The notes below the pieces were generated by a model. It saw only the letters and a list, made by a program, of their open reading frames with translations. It ran no database searches and was not told where the DNA came from. Below, in pieces: positions 16,518 to 25,909 of a DNA stretch of 36,706 bases. The DNA comes from Bacillota bacterium (lineage in GTDB: Bacteria > Bacillota > Desulfotomaculia > Desulfotomaculales > Pelotomaculaceae): the NCBI GenBank assembly GCA_029555205.1, contig JAKPTB010000124.1, forward strand, positions 1 through 36,706, read 5' to 3'. The position numbers and the translations under genes are program-made. The first letter of the stretch is position 1; the number at the start of each line of letters is the position of its first letter.

Positions 16518-18752
16518 ATGAAGAAAAACGGCCCCTATGCCGAAATTATTGTTGAATTGAACACCAGAAAAACCGACCGGGTTTTTCACTATTTTATTCC
16601 GGCAGAACTTGAGCAGCAGGTTGCAGTGGGGAGCAGGGTGCTTGTTCCCTTCGGCAACAGGCAGCTGGCAGGGTACGTAGTGGGTTTCGGGGTTCCCCGG
16701 AGCGAAGTAAAAATCAGAAGCATCATCAGGGTTCTGGACACCCGGATTCTTACATCCGAGATGCTGGAACTGGCCCGCTGGATGGCCGACAGTTATCTCT
16801 GCAGTACCGCTGAGGCTTTCGGGCGTATTTTGTCGCCACGCCTGCGGGTTAAAGACAGGGGTGCCGTTAAAAGAGTATTTCCGGTCCATACAGGGGCCGG
16901 GCTGGAAAAGATTCTGGCAACAATGGGCAGAAAGCCCAGGCAGGCTGCTGTTTTAAAAGCCTCGGCCGGCTGCCCCGGGCTCACCATGACTGAATTGGCA
17001 GCTGTTGCCGGGGCTTCTCTGAAAACTGTAGAAACACTGGTGGCCAGGGGTATGTTGGAGGCTGTGTCCAAGGAACCCCTGCCCGCTGTTCCGCTGCCCG
17101 GAGAAACTGACTGGAGGGGCCCGCTGCTCAGTCCGCAGCAGGAACAGGTTTTAAAACCAATTACCAGGTTATTGGAGGAGGGGCAATTCGGTGTATTTCT
17201 TCTGCACGGTGTAACCGGCAGCGGGAAGACCGAGGTTTACCTCCATGCTCTTTCCACTGTGCTAAAAACCGGTCGCCAGGGTGTAGCCATGGTTCCGGAA
17301 ATTGCTCTTACCCCCCAGATGATCGATTTGTTCCGGGCCCGCTTCGGCGGAAAAGTGGCGGTTCTACACAGCGCTCTTTCAGACAGGGATAGATATGTCC
17401 AGTGGCTGCGGGTCAAAAGTGGGGAAGCGCCTGTTGTTTTGGGGACCCGTTCGGCAGTTTTTGCTCCCCTGCCCAGGCCGGGGCTTTTTGTAATTGACGA
17501 GGAACATGAAACAACCTACAAACAGGAGGATCACCTGCGCTATCACGCCCGGGAAGTGGCCATCAAAAGGGCCCAGTTGACAGGGGCCGTGGTCCTGTTG
17601 GGAAGCGCCACCCCTTCTCTGGAGAGCCGGCTCAAGGCCGGTAAGGGCCTGGTTTACAGGCTGCTGGAACTGCCCCACCGGATTGATCACAGGCCTTTGC
17701 CCGGGGTCAGGGTTGTGGACATGCGGCAGGAGATAAAAAACGGCAATAGAGGTATCTTCAGCCTGGCCCTGACAGAAGCCGTGAACCTGCGTCTGGACAG
17801 GGGCGAACAGGTGCTTCTTTTCCTGAACAGGCGGGGCTACGCCACAATCGTTGTCTGCAGGGAATGCGGACTGGTCTTGAAGTGCCCCCGCTGCGATATC
17901 TCACTCACCTACCACCTGGACAACCGCCTCAGGTGTCATTATTGCAATCATGCCATTCCGGTCCCCGGGCGCTGCCCATCTTGTTCCAGCCGCCACATCA
18001 GCCATTTCGGAACAGGTACGCAAAGGGTGGAGGAAGAAGCCAAAAGAGTCTTTGAGCGGGCCCGGATCCTGAGGATGGACAGCGACACCACCACCCGCAA
18101 GGGTTCCCATGAAAGGATCCTCAAATCCTTCCGGGAGGGAAAGGCCGATATCCTGATCGGAACGCAGATGATTGCCAAGGGACTGGATCTGCCTAAGGTG
18201 ACCCTGGTGGGTGTGATTAACGCAGATACAACTTTGCACATGCCCGATTTCAGGGCTGCTGAACGTACATTCCAGTTGTTGACCCAGGTGGCTGGCAGGT
18301 CCGGGCGGGGTGATCTTCCCGGGGAGGTATTGATCCAGACTTATTCACCGGATCATTACAGCATAACTACTGCTGCTGCCCACGACTACGAGGGATTCTA
18401 CAAGAATGAGATGAGGGTAAGGCGCGCTTTGGGTTACCCACCCTTCAGCCACCTGGCGCTGCTTCTTTTCACTCATGAAGATGAGGCTGAAGCGAAGAAG
18501 GGAGCCTTTCTGGCGCATGATTTTTTTGCTAAAGAACTGCTCAACGGCAGCGGTCAGATAGATCTCCTGGGTCCGGCGCCGGCTACCTTGAATAAGATCA
18601 AGGGAAGACACCGCTGGCAGCTGGTATTGAAAGGTCCCAAACGCAATTCATTAAAAGAGCTGATCAGGGAATTTCTGGACAAACTGGAGACCATTCGGCC
18701 GGCCTTCAAACCGGTTGTTAACGTCGATATTAATCCCCAGGGAATGCTGTGA
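16518..18752 (+). CDS. priA: Primosomal protein N' (replication restart helicase)
   Basis: A 744-residue 3'-to-5' helicase that reloads the replisome at stalled forks. N-terminal DNA-binding domain (about 1–110) and winged helix. Helicase core: Walker [13 protein letters not shown] (about 229), the DEEH box [12 protein letters not shown] and [11 protein letters not shown] zinc-binding insert has C-x2-C-x5-C-x2-C then C-x2-C and C-x2-C pairs ([13 protein letters not shown]…CHYC…CPSC). Last come motif [15 protein letters not shown] and QVAGRSGRG. Start: ATG at 16518 after GGGAGGG. def follows by 13 bp. Same order as in B. subtilis. Confidence 0.97.
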   Translation: MKKNGPYAEIIVELNTRKTDRVFHYFIPAELEQQVAVGSRVLVPFGNRQLAGYVVGFGVPRSEVKIRSIIRVLDTRILTSEMLELARWMADSYLCSTAEAFGRILSPRLRVKDRGAVKRVFPVHTGAGLEKILATMGRKPRQAAVLKASAGCPGLTMTELAAVAGASLKTVETLVARGMLEAVSKEPLPAVPLPGETDWRGPLLSPQQEQVLKPITRLLEEGQFGVFLLHGVTGSGKTEVYLHALSTVLKTGRQGVAMVPEIALTPQMIDLFRARFGGKVAVLHSALSDRDRYVQWLRVKSGEAPVVLGTRSAVFAPLPRPGLFVIDEEHETTYKQEDHLRYHAREVAIKRAQLTGAVVLLGSATPSLESRLKAGKGLVYRLLELPHRIDHRPLPGVRVVDMRQEIKNGNRGIFSLALTEAVNLRLDRGEQVLLFLNRRGYATIVVCRECGLVLKCPRCDISLTYHLDNRLRCHYCNHAIPVPGRCPSCSSRHISHFGTGTQRVEEEAKRVFERARILRMDSDTTTRKGSHERILKSFREGKADILIGTQMIAKGLDLPKVTLVGVINADTTLHMPDFRAAERTFQLLTQVAGRSGRGDLPGEVLIQTYSPDHYSITTAAAHDYEGFYKNEMRVRRALGYPPFSHLALLLFTHEDEAEAKKGAFLAHDFFAKELLNGSGQIDLLGPAPATLNKIKGRHRWQLVLKGPKRNSLKELIREFLDKLETIRPAFKPVVNVDINPQGML

Positions 18753-18765
18753 AGGAGGCAGGGTT

Positions 18766-19218
18766 ATGGCGATATATAATATTGTGGAAATAGGAGACGA
18801 GGTTCTCAGGGAAAAAGCTAAAGCGGTCCCTAAAATAACCCGGAATATTCTCAAGCTTTTAGATAACATGGCCAAAACCATGTATAGCGCCAGGGGTGTC
18901 GGTCTGGCCGCACCGCAGGTGGGGATCTCCAAGCGGGTTATTGTTGTGGATGCGGGAGAGGGGTTGCTGGAACTGATCAACCCTGAAATCATTTTTGCTG
19001 AAGGGGAACAAGTGGACACAGAAGCCTGCCTCAGTATTCCCGGAGTAACCGGGGAAGTAGCCCGGGCTTATACAGTTCATGTGAAATACCTGGACCGCTA
19101 CGGCAAGGAAAATATAATCAAGGCTAAAGGCTTCCCGGCCATAATTTTCCAGCATGAAATCGACCATCTTGACGGAATCCTCTTTATTGACCGGGCCAGG
19201 AGTGTTACTAAAGTTTGA
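18766..19218 (+). CDS. def: Peptide deformylase
   Basis: A 150-residue metal enzyme that removes the formyl group from new N-terminal Met. All three motifs are present: [10 protein letters not shown] (I), EACLSIPG (II, with Ala where EGCLS is usual; the metal-ligand Cys is kept) and QHEIDHLDG (III, the His ligands and catalytic Glu). Start: ATG at 18766 with AAGGAGG at its ideal distance; a longer frame from 18715 overlaps priA and lacks a site. Paired with fmt 24 bp downstream, which adds the formyl group. Confidence 0.97.
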   Translation: MAIYNIVEIGDEVLREKAKAVPKITRNILKLLDNMAKTMYSARGVGLAAPQVGISKRVIVVDAGEGLLELINPEIIFAEGEQVDTEACLSIPGVTGEVARAYTVHVKYLDRYGKENIIKAKGFPAIIFQHEIDHLDGILFIDRARSVTKV

Positions 19219-19242
19219 GATTGAAGAATTGAGGGAGAAGGA

Positions 19243-20202
19243 ATGCGCATCGTTTTTATGGGTACTCCGGATTTTGCCGTTGCATCCCTGAAAGCCCTGA
19301 AAGATGCAGGACACGAACTTGCAGCTGTAGTTACCCGCCCGGATCGTCCCCGGGGCAGGGGAAAAACTAATACACCCACCCCGGTTAAGGAAACTGCCCT
19401 TGCTCTGGGCATACCGGTACTTCAGCCGTTAAGGATCAAGGAGCCTGAATTCATCGGGACGCTGCGGGCTTTAGCCCCCGAGGTTGTGGTTGTTGTTGCC
19501 TTTGGTCAGATTCTTCCGGCGGAAATCCTGTCTTTGCCCCCTTTTGGCTGTATTAACGTCCATGCCTCTTTATTGCCGAAATACCGCGGTGCAGCCCCCA
19601 TTCACCGGGCAGTCATCAACGGAGAAAGGGAGACAGGGGTTACCACCATGTATATGGATGAAGGTATGGATACCGGTGATCTGATTTTGAAGGAATCCAT
19701 TCCCATCCAGGAAGAGGACACTGTGGGCGTAATCCACGACCGGCTGGCCCTGGCAGGTTCCCGCCTGCTGGTGGAGACCCTGCGCTTGATTTCCCTGGGA
19801 CAGGCTCCCAGGATTCCCCAGAATGGGGAGCCCTCCTATGCTCCCCTGCTGAAGGCGGAGGATGAAGTAATCTGCTGGGACAGGCCGGCCCGGGAGATTT
19901 ATAATCTTGTCCGGGGCATGAACCCCTGGCCGGGAGCGCGCACAACACTGCAGGGGAAGGTGCTCAAGCTCTGGCGGGCAAGTTGCCTGGAGTCCGATTG
20001 GACAGGTACAAAACCCGGTGAGGTTGTTGCTGCCGGCCGTGATGGAATTCTGGTGGGTACCGGTAAAGGTATGCTGAGGATCCTTGAGCTTCAATTGCAG
20101 GGCGGAAGACGGCTGGAGGCAGCTGCTTTTTTAAGGGGCAAGCCCATTCCGGAGGGTACGGTGCTTGGGAGCGATAACCTTGCCGGGGGCGAGTCATGTT
20201 GA
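19243..20202 (+). CDS. fmt: Methionyl-tRNA formyltransferase
   Basis: A 319-residue enzyme that formylates initiator Met-tRNA with 10-formyl-THF. N-terminal formyltransferase fold: MGTPDFAV, VTRPDRPRGRG loop, then the catalytic Asn/His in INVHASLLPKYRGAAPI (about 105) and the Asp in MDEGMDTGDLI. The C-terminal OB-like domain begins near residue 205 (RGMNPWPGARTTL). Start: ATG at 19243 after GGGAGAAGG. Its end overlaps the next gene by 7 bp, so the two are translationally linked. Confidence 0.97.
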   Translation: MRIVFMGTPDFAVASLKALKDAGHELAAVVTRPDRPRGRGKTNTPTPVKETALALGIPVLQPLRIKEPEFIGTLRALAPEVVVVVAFGQILPAEILSLPPFGCINVHASLLPKYRGAAPIHRAVINGERETGVTTMYMDEGMDTGDLILKESIPIQEEDTVGVIHDRLALAGSRLLVETLRLISLGQAPRIPQNGEPSYAPLLKAEDEVICWDRPAREIYNLVRGMNPWPGARTTLQGKVLKLWRASCLESDWTGTKPGEVVAAGRDGILVGTGKGMLRILELQLQGGRRLEAAAFLRGKPIPEGTVLGSDNLAGGESC

Positions 20203-20969
20203 ATATTGAAATACTCCCGGTTCGGAAAAGACTTTTTATCGGCCTTCTGGGTTTCAGCCTTGTGGGTGTGGGGCTTCTCCTGTCTGGGATCTGGTATCTT
20301 GCTACAAGCGATACCCGTACTTTAATTGATCAAATCCTGCTCCTGGCCCTGGCCGGGTTACTGGTTGGCGCGCTGGTTATAGCCTGCTTCGGTACCGGCG
20401 GTATTATTCTGACCCTGCTCTACGCCAAAGATATTACTGTGCTGCACGGTCCCATGAGGGTGGCCTTGAATTTATTTTTTCCCATTGCCCTGGCACTTGG
20501 CGGGGTTTTTCATATTGATCGGGACCGGATTAAGAGTTCCTTCATTGAAGTAAACAACCAGCTTGTTCGCTCCAAGGAATTCAATCTGCTGCCGTCCCAG
20601 ATCCTCGTTTTGGCTCCGCATTGCCTGCAGTGGAGTGAATGTCCCCATAAAATCACCGTTGATATTGACAATTGCCGCCGCTGTGGCAGGTGTTCTGTAA
20701 ACAGGCTGCTGGCTTTGAGGGACCAGTACGGCATCCATGTGAACATGGCCACCGGGGGTACCCTGGCCCGAAAGTTCGTACGGGAATACCGCCCCCGGGC
20801 TATTGTCGCCATTGCTTGCGAGCGGGACCTCACCAGCGGGATCCAGGATTCCAACCCCATCCCTGTGCTTGGGGTTACCAACGAGCGGCCCTTCGGGCCA
20901 TGTTTCAACACGGAAATCCGTATTGAAAAAGTGGAGGAAGCTGTTCTGTTTTTTATGCAGAGGTCTTAA
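20196..20969 (+). CDS. DUF116 membrane protein with cysteine cluster
   Basis: A 257-residue DUF116 protein. Three predicted membrane helices in the first 110 residues (about 12–32, 46–75 and 88–108), then a cytosolic domain with HCLQWSECPHKIT and NCRRCGRCSV, i.e. closely spaced Cys residues in a C-x2-C-x2-C pattern that could bind metal or an Fe-S cluster. Later motifs are GGTLARKFVRE and AIACERDL. No biochemical role is established for the family. It overlaps fmt by 7 bp, a placement not found in the B. subtilis series, so its expression is tied to formylation genes in this lineage. The 209 bp that follow hold no gene. Confidence 0.85.
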   Translation: MLNIEILPVRKRLFIGLLGFSLVGVGLLLSGIWYLATSDTRTLIDQILLLALAGLLVGALVIACFGTGGIILTLLYAKDITVLHGPMRVALNLFFPIALALGGVFHIDRDRIKSSFIEVNNQLVRSKEFNLLPSQILVLAPHCLQWSECPHKITVDIDNCRRCGRCSVNRLLALRDQYGIHVNMATGGTLARKFVREYRPRAIVAIACERDLTSGIQDSNPIPVLGVTNERPFGPCFNTEIRIEKVEEAVLFFMQRS

Positions 20970-21178
20970 AAGGAAAACCCTTTATTGATCTTGTTCCTCA
21001 GTTTGTTGTTTTGTTGACCAATGTAGTTAAGCAGTTTCAGCTAAAAACAGTTTCACTAAAAAGACAAGCTTTTCTTATAAAGAATAAGATTGGTTGGACC
21101 AGGCAAGAATCTTAATCAAGACCATGGCAAAGTAAAGGAATTTTAAGATGGGAATATTTTTAACTTAAGAAGGGAACC

Positions 21179-22549
21179 GTGATTTTATTGTCCCACATAT
21201 CGGCCAGGGAGCTGGCTCTTAAAGTCCTCAGGGCAGTGGAGGAGGAAGGCGCTTTTGCCAACATTGCCCTGAACCGGGTTTTGGAAAAGTACCGTCCGGG
21301 AAAGCTGGACCGGGCTTTTGCCACTGAACTTGCTTACGGCACCCTGCGTAACCTGAATACCCTGGACTGGATTCTGGGGCATTTTGTTAAGAAGCCCCTG
21401 CAGTCCCAGTCACCGGTGGTGCGAAACATTCTCAGGCTGGGTGTGTATCAGCTGCTCTTTATGGAAAGGGTGCCCCCTTCCGCTGCCTGCAACGAGGGGG
21501 CGGAACTGGCAAAAAAGTACGGTCACCCGGGCACTGTAAAATTCGTCAATGGTGTGTTGCGCAGTGTTGCCCGCCGCCACGGGGAAATTAACTATCCCTC
21601 CCTGTCCCACAGCCCCCTGGACCATATCTCTTTGCGTTATTCCCATCCTGCCTGGATGGTGGAGCGCTGGCTGGCGGAATTTGGTCCGGAGGAAACCATC
21701 GCCCTATGCCGTGCCAATAACACGCCGGCCCCCAACACAATTCGCACCAACACCTTGAAAATAACGCGGGCCGGCCTGGTTGAAAGGCTACGCGGTGAAG
21801 GTTTGTCTGTTTCAGAAACGCTCTATGCCCCCGAAGGTCTGGTAATCGAAGGTTTTTATTCCCTGGGTTCGCTGCCGTCATTTCAAGAGGGCTTGTTTCA
21901 AGTGCAGGACGAAAGCTCTATGCTGGCCGGCAGGGCCTTAATGCCGGCACCTGGTTCCTTTGTAGTGGACGCCTGCAGCGCCCCCGGCGGCAAAACCACA
22001 CACCTGGCCCAGCTGATGGAAAACCGCGGCTTTATTCTAGGGGTGGAGATCCACTCCCATAAACTGTCTTTGATCCGGGAGAACTGCCGGCGTCTTGGCA
22101 TTGATATTGTGGAATGCAGGGAGGGGGATGCCAGGAATCTGCCCGAAGAGCTAAATGGCCTGGCCGATTTTGTTCTGGTTGATGCTCCCTGTTCGGGGCT
22201 GGGCGTTCTGAGACGCCGTCCTGACGCCCGCTGGCGAATAAAGCCGGAGGATCTACCAGCCATAGTAAAGCTCCAGGCTGAGATCCTGGAAGGCGCCTCC
22301 CGCTGTGTCAGGGATGGCGGTGTCCTGGTTTACAGCACCTGCACCCTGCTCCGGGAAGAAAACATGGGGCAGGTGGAGAGCTTTCTTGCCGGCCACCCGG
22401 AATTTGTCCCGGAGGACCTAACTCCATTCCTGCCTGGAGCCCTTGATCAGAAAGGGACCCTGGCAGAGGGCTACCTGCAGCTTTATCCTCACCGGCATGG
22501 GATGGACGGCTTTTTTATAGCCCGGCTGAGAAAAAAGGGATTGGCTTAA
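21179..22549 (+). CDS. rsmB: 16S rRNA m5C967 methyltransferase RsmB
   Basis: A 456-residue SAM-dependent methyltransferase. An N-terminal NusB-like RNA-binding domain (about 5–140: RELALKVL, ELAYGTLRNLNTLDWIL, LRLGVYQLLF) is followed by a Rossmann domain with SAM motif DACSAPGGKTTHLAQL (about 261), VDAPCSGLGVLRRRPD (about 335) and the catalytic Cys in VYSTCTLLREEN. Start: GTG at 21179 with AAGGGA close upstream; an in-frame TTG at 21188 is an alternative. rlmN follows by 33 bp. Confidence 0.95.
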   Translation: MILLSHISARELALKVLRAVEEEGAFANIALNRVLEKYRPGKLDRAFATELAYGTLRNLNTLDWILGHFVKKPLQSQSPVVRNILRLGVYQLLFMERVPPSAACNEGAELAKKYGHPGTVKFVNGVLRSVARRHGEINYPSLSHSPLDHISLRYSHPAWMVERWLAEFGPEETIALCRANNTPAPNTIRTNTLKITRAGLVERLRGEGLSVSETLYAPEGLVIEGFYSLGSLPSFQEGLFQVQDESSMLAGRALMPAPGSFVVDACSAPGGKTTHLAQLMENRGFILGVEIHSHKLSLIRENCRRLGIDIVECREGDARNLPEELNGLADFVLVDAPCSGLGVLRRRPDARWRIKPEDLPAIVKLQAEILEGASRCVRDGGVLVYSTCTLLREENMGQVESFLAGHPEFVPEDLTPFLPGALDQKGTLAEGYLQLYPHRHGMDGFFIARLRKKGLA

Positions 22550-22582
22550 AGGACGGAGAATAATCTCTTCTGAAAGAAGGTT

Positions 22583-23692
22583 TTGCTCATAGTGTCAGGC
22601 AAGGTTAATTTAAAAGACCTGAACCTGTTCCAGTTGGAGCTTTTTTTAGGACGCCTGGGAGCTGAAAAATACAGGGCCGGGCAGGTGGCTGAATGGCTCT
22701 TTCAAAAGGGGGCGGATTCTTTCCAGGAAATGACCGATCTCCCCCGTGTCCTCAGGGAACGCCTGGCTGACGCTGCCTGGATCACTCGCCCGGAAATACT
22801 GGCCAGGAGGGCTTCCAGGCGGGGTGACACGATTAAGTACCTGTTCGGCCTGCATGACGGACAGGCGGTTGAAAGTGTCTTGATGAAGCACAATTACGGC
22901 AACTCTGCCTGTGTTTCTACACAGGTGGGCTGCCGGATGGGATGCAGGCTCTGCGCCTCCGGTCTGGAAGGGCTTGTACGGAACTTAAGCTCCGGAGAGA
23001 TGTACGATCAGGTTCTCGGGATCCAGAAGGATACCGGACAGAGGGTCAGCCACCTGGTCCTGATGGGTTCAGGGGAACCTCTGGACAATTATGACGCCAC
23101 CCTTGCTTTTATCAGGCAGGTTTCTGCCACCTGGGGCTTAAATATCGGGCTTCGCCATATAACAATCTCAACCTGCGGCCTTGTTCCGCAAATCAGGGCG
23201 CTGGCAGCCGAAAGGCTTCCGCTGACACTGGCGGTATCATTGCACGCGCCCAACGATGTCCTCAGGGATAGCCTGGTGCCGCTAAACAAAAAATATCCCA
23301 TAGCACAGCTGATTGCCTCCTGCAGGGATTACGCCAGGGAAACGGGAAGGCGGGTTACCTTCGAGTACGCCCTGATCAAGGGTGTCAACGACCGTAATGA
23401 GCACGCCCTGGAACTGGGACGGCTGTTGTCGGGGATGCTTGCCCATCTCAACCTGATTCCTGCCAACCCGGTAACCGAAAGGGGTATTGCGCCGCCTTCC
23501 CGGGAACGGGTGCATGATTTTAAGCGGCTTGTGGAAAAGCATGGTGTAGCAACTACTGTCAGGCGGGAACTGGGTGCGGAGATTGATGCGGCTTGCGGTC
23601 AGTTAAGGCGAAGGATCTACTCCGGAACTGCTGCTGTTGCTCCGGGCAGATCCCCTGTTGAACCCGTAGAAGGGTTCAGGCGTCCAAAGTAA
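22583..23692 (+). CDS. rlmN: 23S rRNA A2503 C2-methyltransferase RlmN
   Basis: A 369-residue radical SAM enzyme methylating C2 of A2503 in 23S rRNA (and A37 in some tRNAs). The [4Fe-4S]/SAM motif C-x3-C-x2-C is at Cys117, Cys121 and Cys124 (GCRMGCRLCASG). MGSGEPLDNYD stands for the usual GMGEP motif, and the catalytic C-terminal Cys is in DAACGQL (about 340). A 25-residue tail follows. These residues fit RlmN; the related resistance enzyme Cfr cannot be fully excluded without alignment, but the synteny (rsmB-rlmN) argues for RlmN. Start: TTG at 22583 or GTG at 22592; the GAAAGAAGG site is spaced better for 22592. Confidence 0.95.
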   Translation: MLIVSGKVNLKDLNLFQLELFLGRLGAEKYRAGQVAEWLFQKGADSFQEMTDLPRVLRERLADAAWITRPEILARRASRRGDTIKYLFGLHDGQAVESVLMKHNYGNSACVSTQVGCRMGCRLCASGLEGLVRNLSSGEMYDQVLGIQKDTGQRVSHLVLMGSGEPLDNYDATLAFIRQVSATWGLNIGLRHITISTCGLVPQIRALAAERLPLTLAVSLHAPNDVLRDSLVPLNKKYPIAQLIASCRDYARETGRRVTFEYALIKGVNDRNEHALELGRLLSGMLAHLNLIPANPVTERGIAPPSRERVHDFKRLVEKHGVATTVRRELGAEIDAACGQLRRRIYSGTAAVAPGRSPVEPVEGFRRPK

Positions 23693-23732
23693 TAACGCGC
23701 GGATGCGAAAAACCAGCCGGGAGATGAGCTTT

Positions 23733-24494
23733 ATGGGTTTGTTCTCAGGACTGGAAGGAAGTCTGGAAAAGTACATAGATGGCTTTTTCAAGGATACCTT
23801 TGGCGGCGGGTGTGTTCAGCCCGTGGAAATCGCCAAGCGACTGGCCAGGGAAATGAGGGACTGCAGGCGCGTCAGCATCAATCGTATATATGTTCCAAAT
23901 CATTATATAGTTCACCTTAACCCTTCTGACTGGGAGAAGATTGCTAATTTTGGCAAACTGCTCTCCAGCGAACTGCAGGATTATATCACTCAGAAGGCAC
24001 AGGAAAAAAAATACACACTTACAGGACAGCCGTCGGTTAGTTTTAACCCGGATGAAAGCCTTTCTGCCGGCATGATCAGGCTGGAATCCGCATTCAAAGC
24101 GACAACTGACATGGAAGAACCAGCTGGACAGGAAAGGGATATCGAACGTACCCAGCGTTTCTTTCCGGTAAAGGACAGCGTGCGGGCAGAACCCCAGCCG
24201 CGGATCTACGGAGTTCTTGAAGTGGATGAGGGACCTGAGCAGGGAAGGATTTTTCCTTTAAAGGGAGTTAACATTTTGGTCGGACGCCGCGAGGATTGCC
24301 AGATCGTATTCAACGATACCAGCGTTTCCCGGCGCCACGCCCGCCTGGAGCTGCACCGGGGCCGCTATACCATTCAGGATCTGGGGAGCACTAACGGTAC
24401 CCTGGTCAACGGTGTTAGAATTACTTCAAAGGTGCTGGAGCCGGGGGATGTCTTGACCTTCGGTACAACTGTCTGCACCTTTAAGGTGGATTAA
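23733..24494 (+). CDS. FhaA-like protein: DUF3662 + FHA domain
   Basis: A 253-residue cytoplasmic protein. N-terminal DUF3662 domain (GLFSGLEGSLEKYIDGFF, VQPVEIAKRLAREM, RIYVPNHYIVHL; about 1–115), a polar linker, then a C-terminal FHA domain (about 170–253) with GRREDCQIVFND, VSRRHARLEL and LGSTNGTLVNG. The FHA Arg, Ser and Asn residues that hold phosphothreonine are present. In Mycobacterium FhaA sits with pstP-rodA-pbpA-pknAB and binds phosphorylated partners of wall synthesis; the same neighbours occur here. Start: ATG at 23733 with GGGAGATGAG ahead; the in-frame ATG at 23703 has no site. Confidence 0.9.
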   Translation: MGLFSGLEGSLEKYIDGFFKDTFGGGCVQPVEIAKRLAREMRDCRRVSINRIYVPNHYIVHLNPSDWEKIANFGKLLSSELQDYITQKAQEKKYTLTGQPSVSFNPDESLSAGMIRLESAFKATTDMEEPAGQERDIERTQRFFPVKDSVRAEPQPRIYGVLEVDEGPEQGRIFPLKGVNILVGRREDCQIVFNDTSVSRRHARLELHRGRYTIQDLGSTNGTLVNGVRITSKVLEPGDVLTFGTTVCTFKVD

Positions 24495-24495
24495 G

Positions 24496-24996
24496 ATGAC
24501 CGGAATCGTGTTACTGGTTTTGCGCTATGTATTCCTGTTGCTGTTGCTCCTTTTCCTATTCAGTCTGGTTAAATGGATGGTTGGCGATCTCAAAAAGCTT
24601 CCTGCAGACCGTCAAGACTTCAGGCCGCCTGCAGGGGTGCCGGAGGATAAGAATGCTGATTCCAGGGTGGCGGATGTTTCACTCACCGTACTGGAGAGCT
24701 CCACAGCGGAGCTGCAGCCCGGAGACACCTTTGCTGTTTACAAAGAAATCTTCATAGGGCGGAGCGAGGAAAATGATATCACAACGGGGGATTCCTTTGC
24801 TTCTACCAGGCACGCCCGGATCTATTTAAAGGAGGGGCAATACTGGCTGGATGATCTTAACAGCACAAACGGAACCTTTTTGAACGGGGTGCAGATTTCA
24901 AAACCAACCGTTTTGGCCAATGCCGACAGGATTAGAATTGGTGGCATTACTTTTCAGTTTGTGAGGTGGGGGTATGAGATGGGCTCAGATATCTAA
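24496..24996 (+). CDS. FhaB/FipA-like membrane-anchored FHA protein
   Basis: A 166-residue protein with one N-terminal membrane helix (about 4–24, Leu-rich), a short linker, and a C-terminal FHA domain (about 80–160): IGRSEENDITTGD, ASTRHARIYLKEG, DLNSTNGTFLNG. The phosphothreonine-binding Arg, Ser/Thr and Asn are kept. Organisation matches actinobacterial FhaB (FipA), a reader of kinase targets near the division site. It begins 1 bp after the FhaA-like gene and overlaps the phosphatase gene by 23 bp, so the three are translated as a unit. Confidence 0.9.
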   Translation: MTGIVLLVLRYVFLLLLLLFLFSLVKWMVGDLKKLPADRQDFRPPAGVPEDKNADSRVADVSLTVLESSTAELQPGDTFAVYKEIFIGRSEENDITTGDSFASTRHARIYLKEGQYWLDDLNSTNGTFLNGVQISKPTVLANADRIRIGGITFQFVRWGYEMGSDI

Positions 24997-25687
24997 TACC
25001 GGACTGGTCAGGAATATAAATGAAGATAGTTTGTGTATTTCACCCGGAACAGGGCTGTTTGCAGTAGCCGACGGTATGGGGGGGCACCAGGCCGGGGAGG
25101 TTGCCAGCAGCATGGCCTTGCGGATCCTGGAACGTGAACTGGTAAGGGAACTTGCCGGCGGGACCCCGCCTGATAAGGCCCTGGTGGAGAGTGTCAAGGA
25201 AGCGAACCGCTCTATTTATGAAGTGGCCAGCCGAAATCCGGAATGGTCGGGAATGGGTACCACTGTAACAGCCTGCCTGAAGAGGGGAGAGGAACTTTAT
25301 GTAGCCCAGGTAGGGGACAGCCGTGCTTATTTGATCAGGGACGGCTTAATAACCCGCCTGACGGAAGACCATTCCCTGGTGCAGGAACTGGTGAATAGTG
25401 GCGGTATTACTGAGGAGCAAGCTTTCAATCACCCACAGCGCAATGTTCTGACCAGGGCGCTTGGGATAGAATCGTCCCTTGAAGTTGATCTTTACCGGTT
25501 CCAGGTTCTTCCGGGAAACTTGATCCTGATCTGCACAGACGGTTTGACCACTTACCTGCGACCCGAGGAGATCCTGCATACGATCAGTAATTCACCGGAT
25601 CTTGAATCATCCTTGCAGAATCTTTTAGCCAGGGCGCTGGCCTGCGGCGGGTCCGATAATATAACAATGATCCTCCTGGAATGCTGA
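24974..25687 (+). CDS. stp: PP2C-family Ser/Thr phosphatase (Stp/PrpC)
   Basis: A 237-residue metal-dependent phosphatase, the expected counter-enzyme of the PASTA kinase at 28709. Seen: NTGLVRNINEDS, the metal-binding Asp in VADGMGGHQAGEVAS (about 34), GMGTTVTACL, QVGDSRAYLIRDG, LTEDHSLVQELV, CTDGLT and the last Asp in GGSDNITMILLE. No membrane segment. Start: ATG at 24974 after GAGGTGGGGG, inside the end of the FhaB-like gene. In B. subtilis the homologue prpC directly precedes prkC; here a FtsW/RodA and a PBP gene lie between. Confidence 0.95.
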   Translation: MRWAQISNTGLVRNINEDSLCISPGTGLFAVADGMGGHQAGEVASSMALRILERELVRELAGGTPPDKALVESVKEANRSIYEVASRNPEWSGMGTTVTACLKRGEELYVAQVGDSRAYLIRDGLITRLTEDHSLVQELVNSGGITEEQAFNHPQRNVLTRALGIESSLEVDLYRFQVLPGNLILICTDGLTTYLRPEEILHTISNSPDLESSLQNLLARALACGGSDNITMILLEC

Positions 25688-25909
25688 AAATTTGTTGATT
25701 TATCCGGGCAAAGGAAAGATAAAATCATGAAAAAAGTCAGTCCTTTCAGGAATCTAACCGGTCAAAGCCAGGATTAGGCAAAAGCTTAAACTGATAGTAA
25801 ATTAATATAAAATGTTATAAAAGAACGTTTTGTTCATTGTTGAAAGGATTTCCTGTTACCCCGCAATAATCATAATTTCTACGTATATAACATTTATGGA
25901 GGTCCTTCC

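Noticed and set aside
18715..18765. Longer start for peptide deformylase inside priA
   Set aside because: The family begins near [15 protein letters not shown], and AAGGAGG is placed exactly for the ATG at 18766.
22583..23692. Cfr-type antibiotic resistance methyltransferase
   Set aside because: The gene follows rsmB in the conserved housekeeping order and fits RlmN in length and motifs, so resistance is not claimed.
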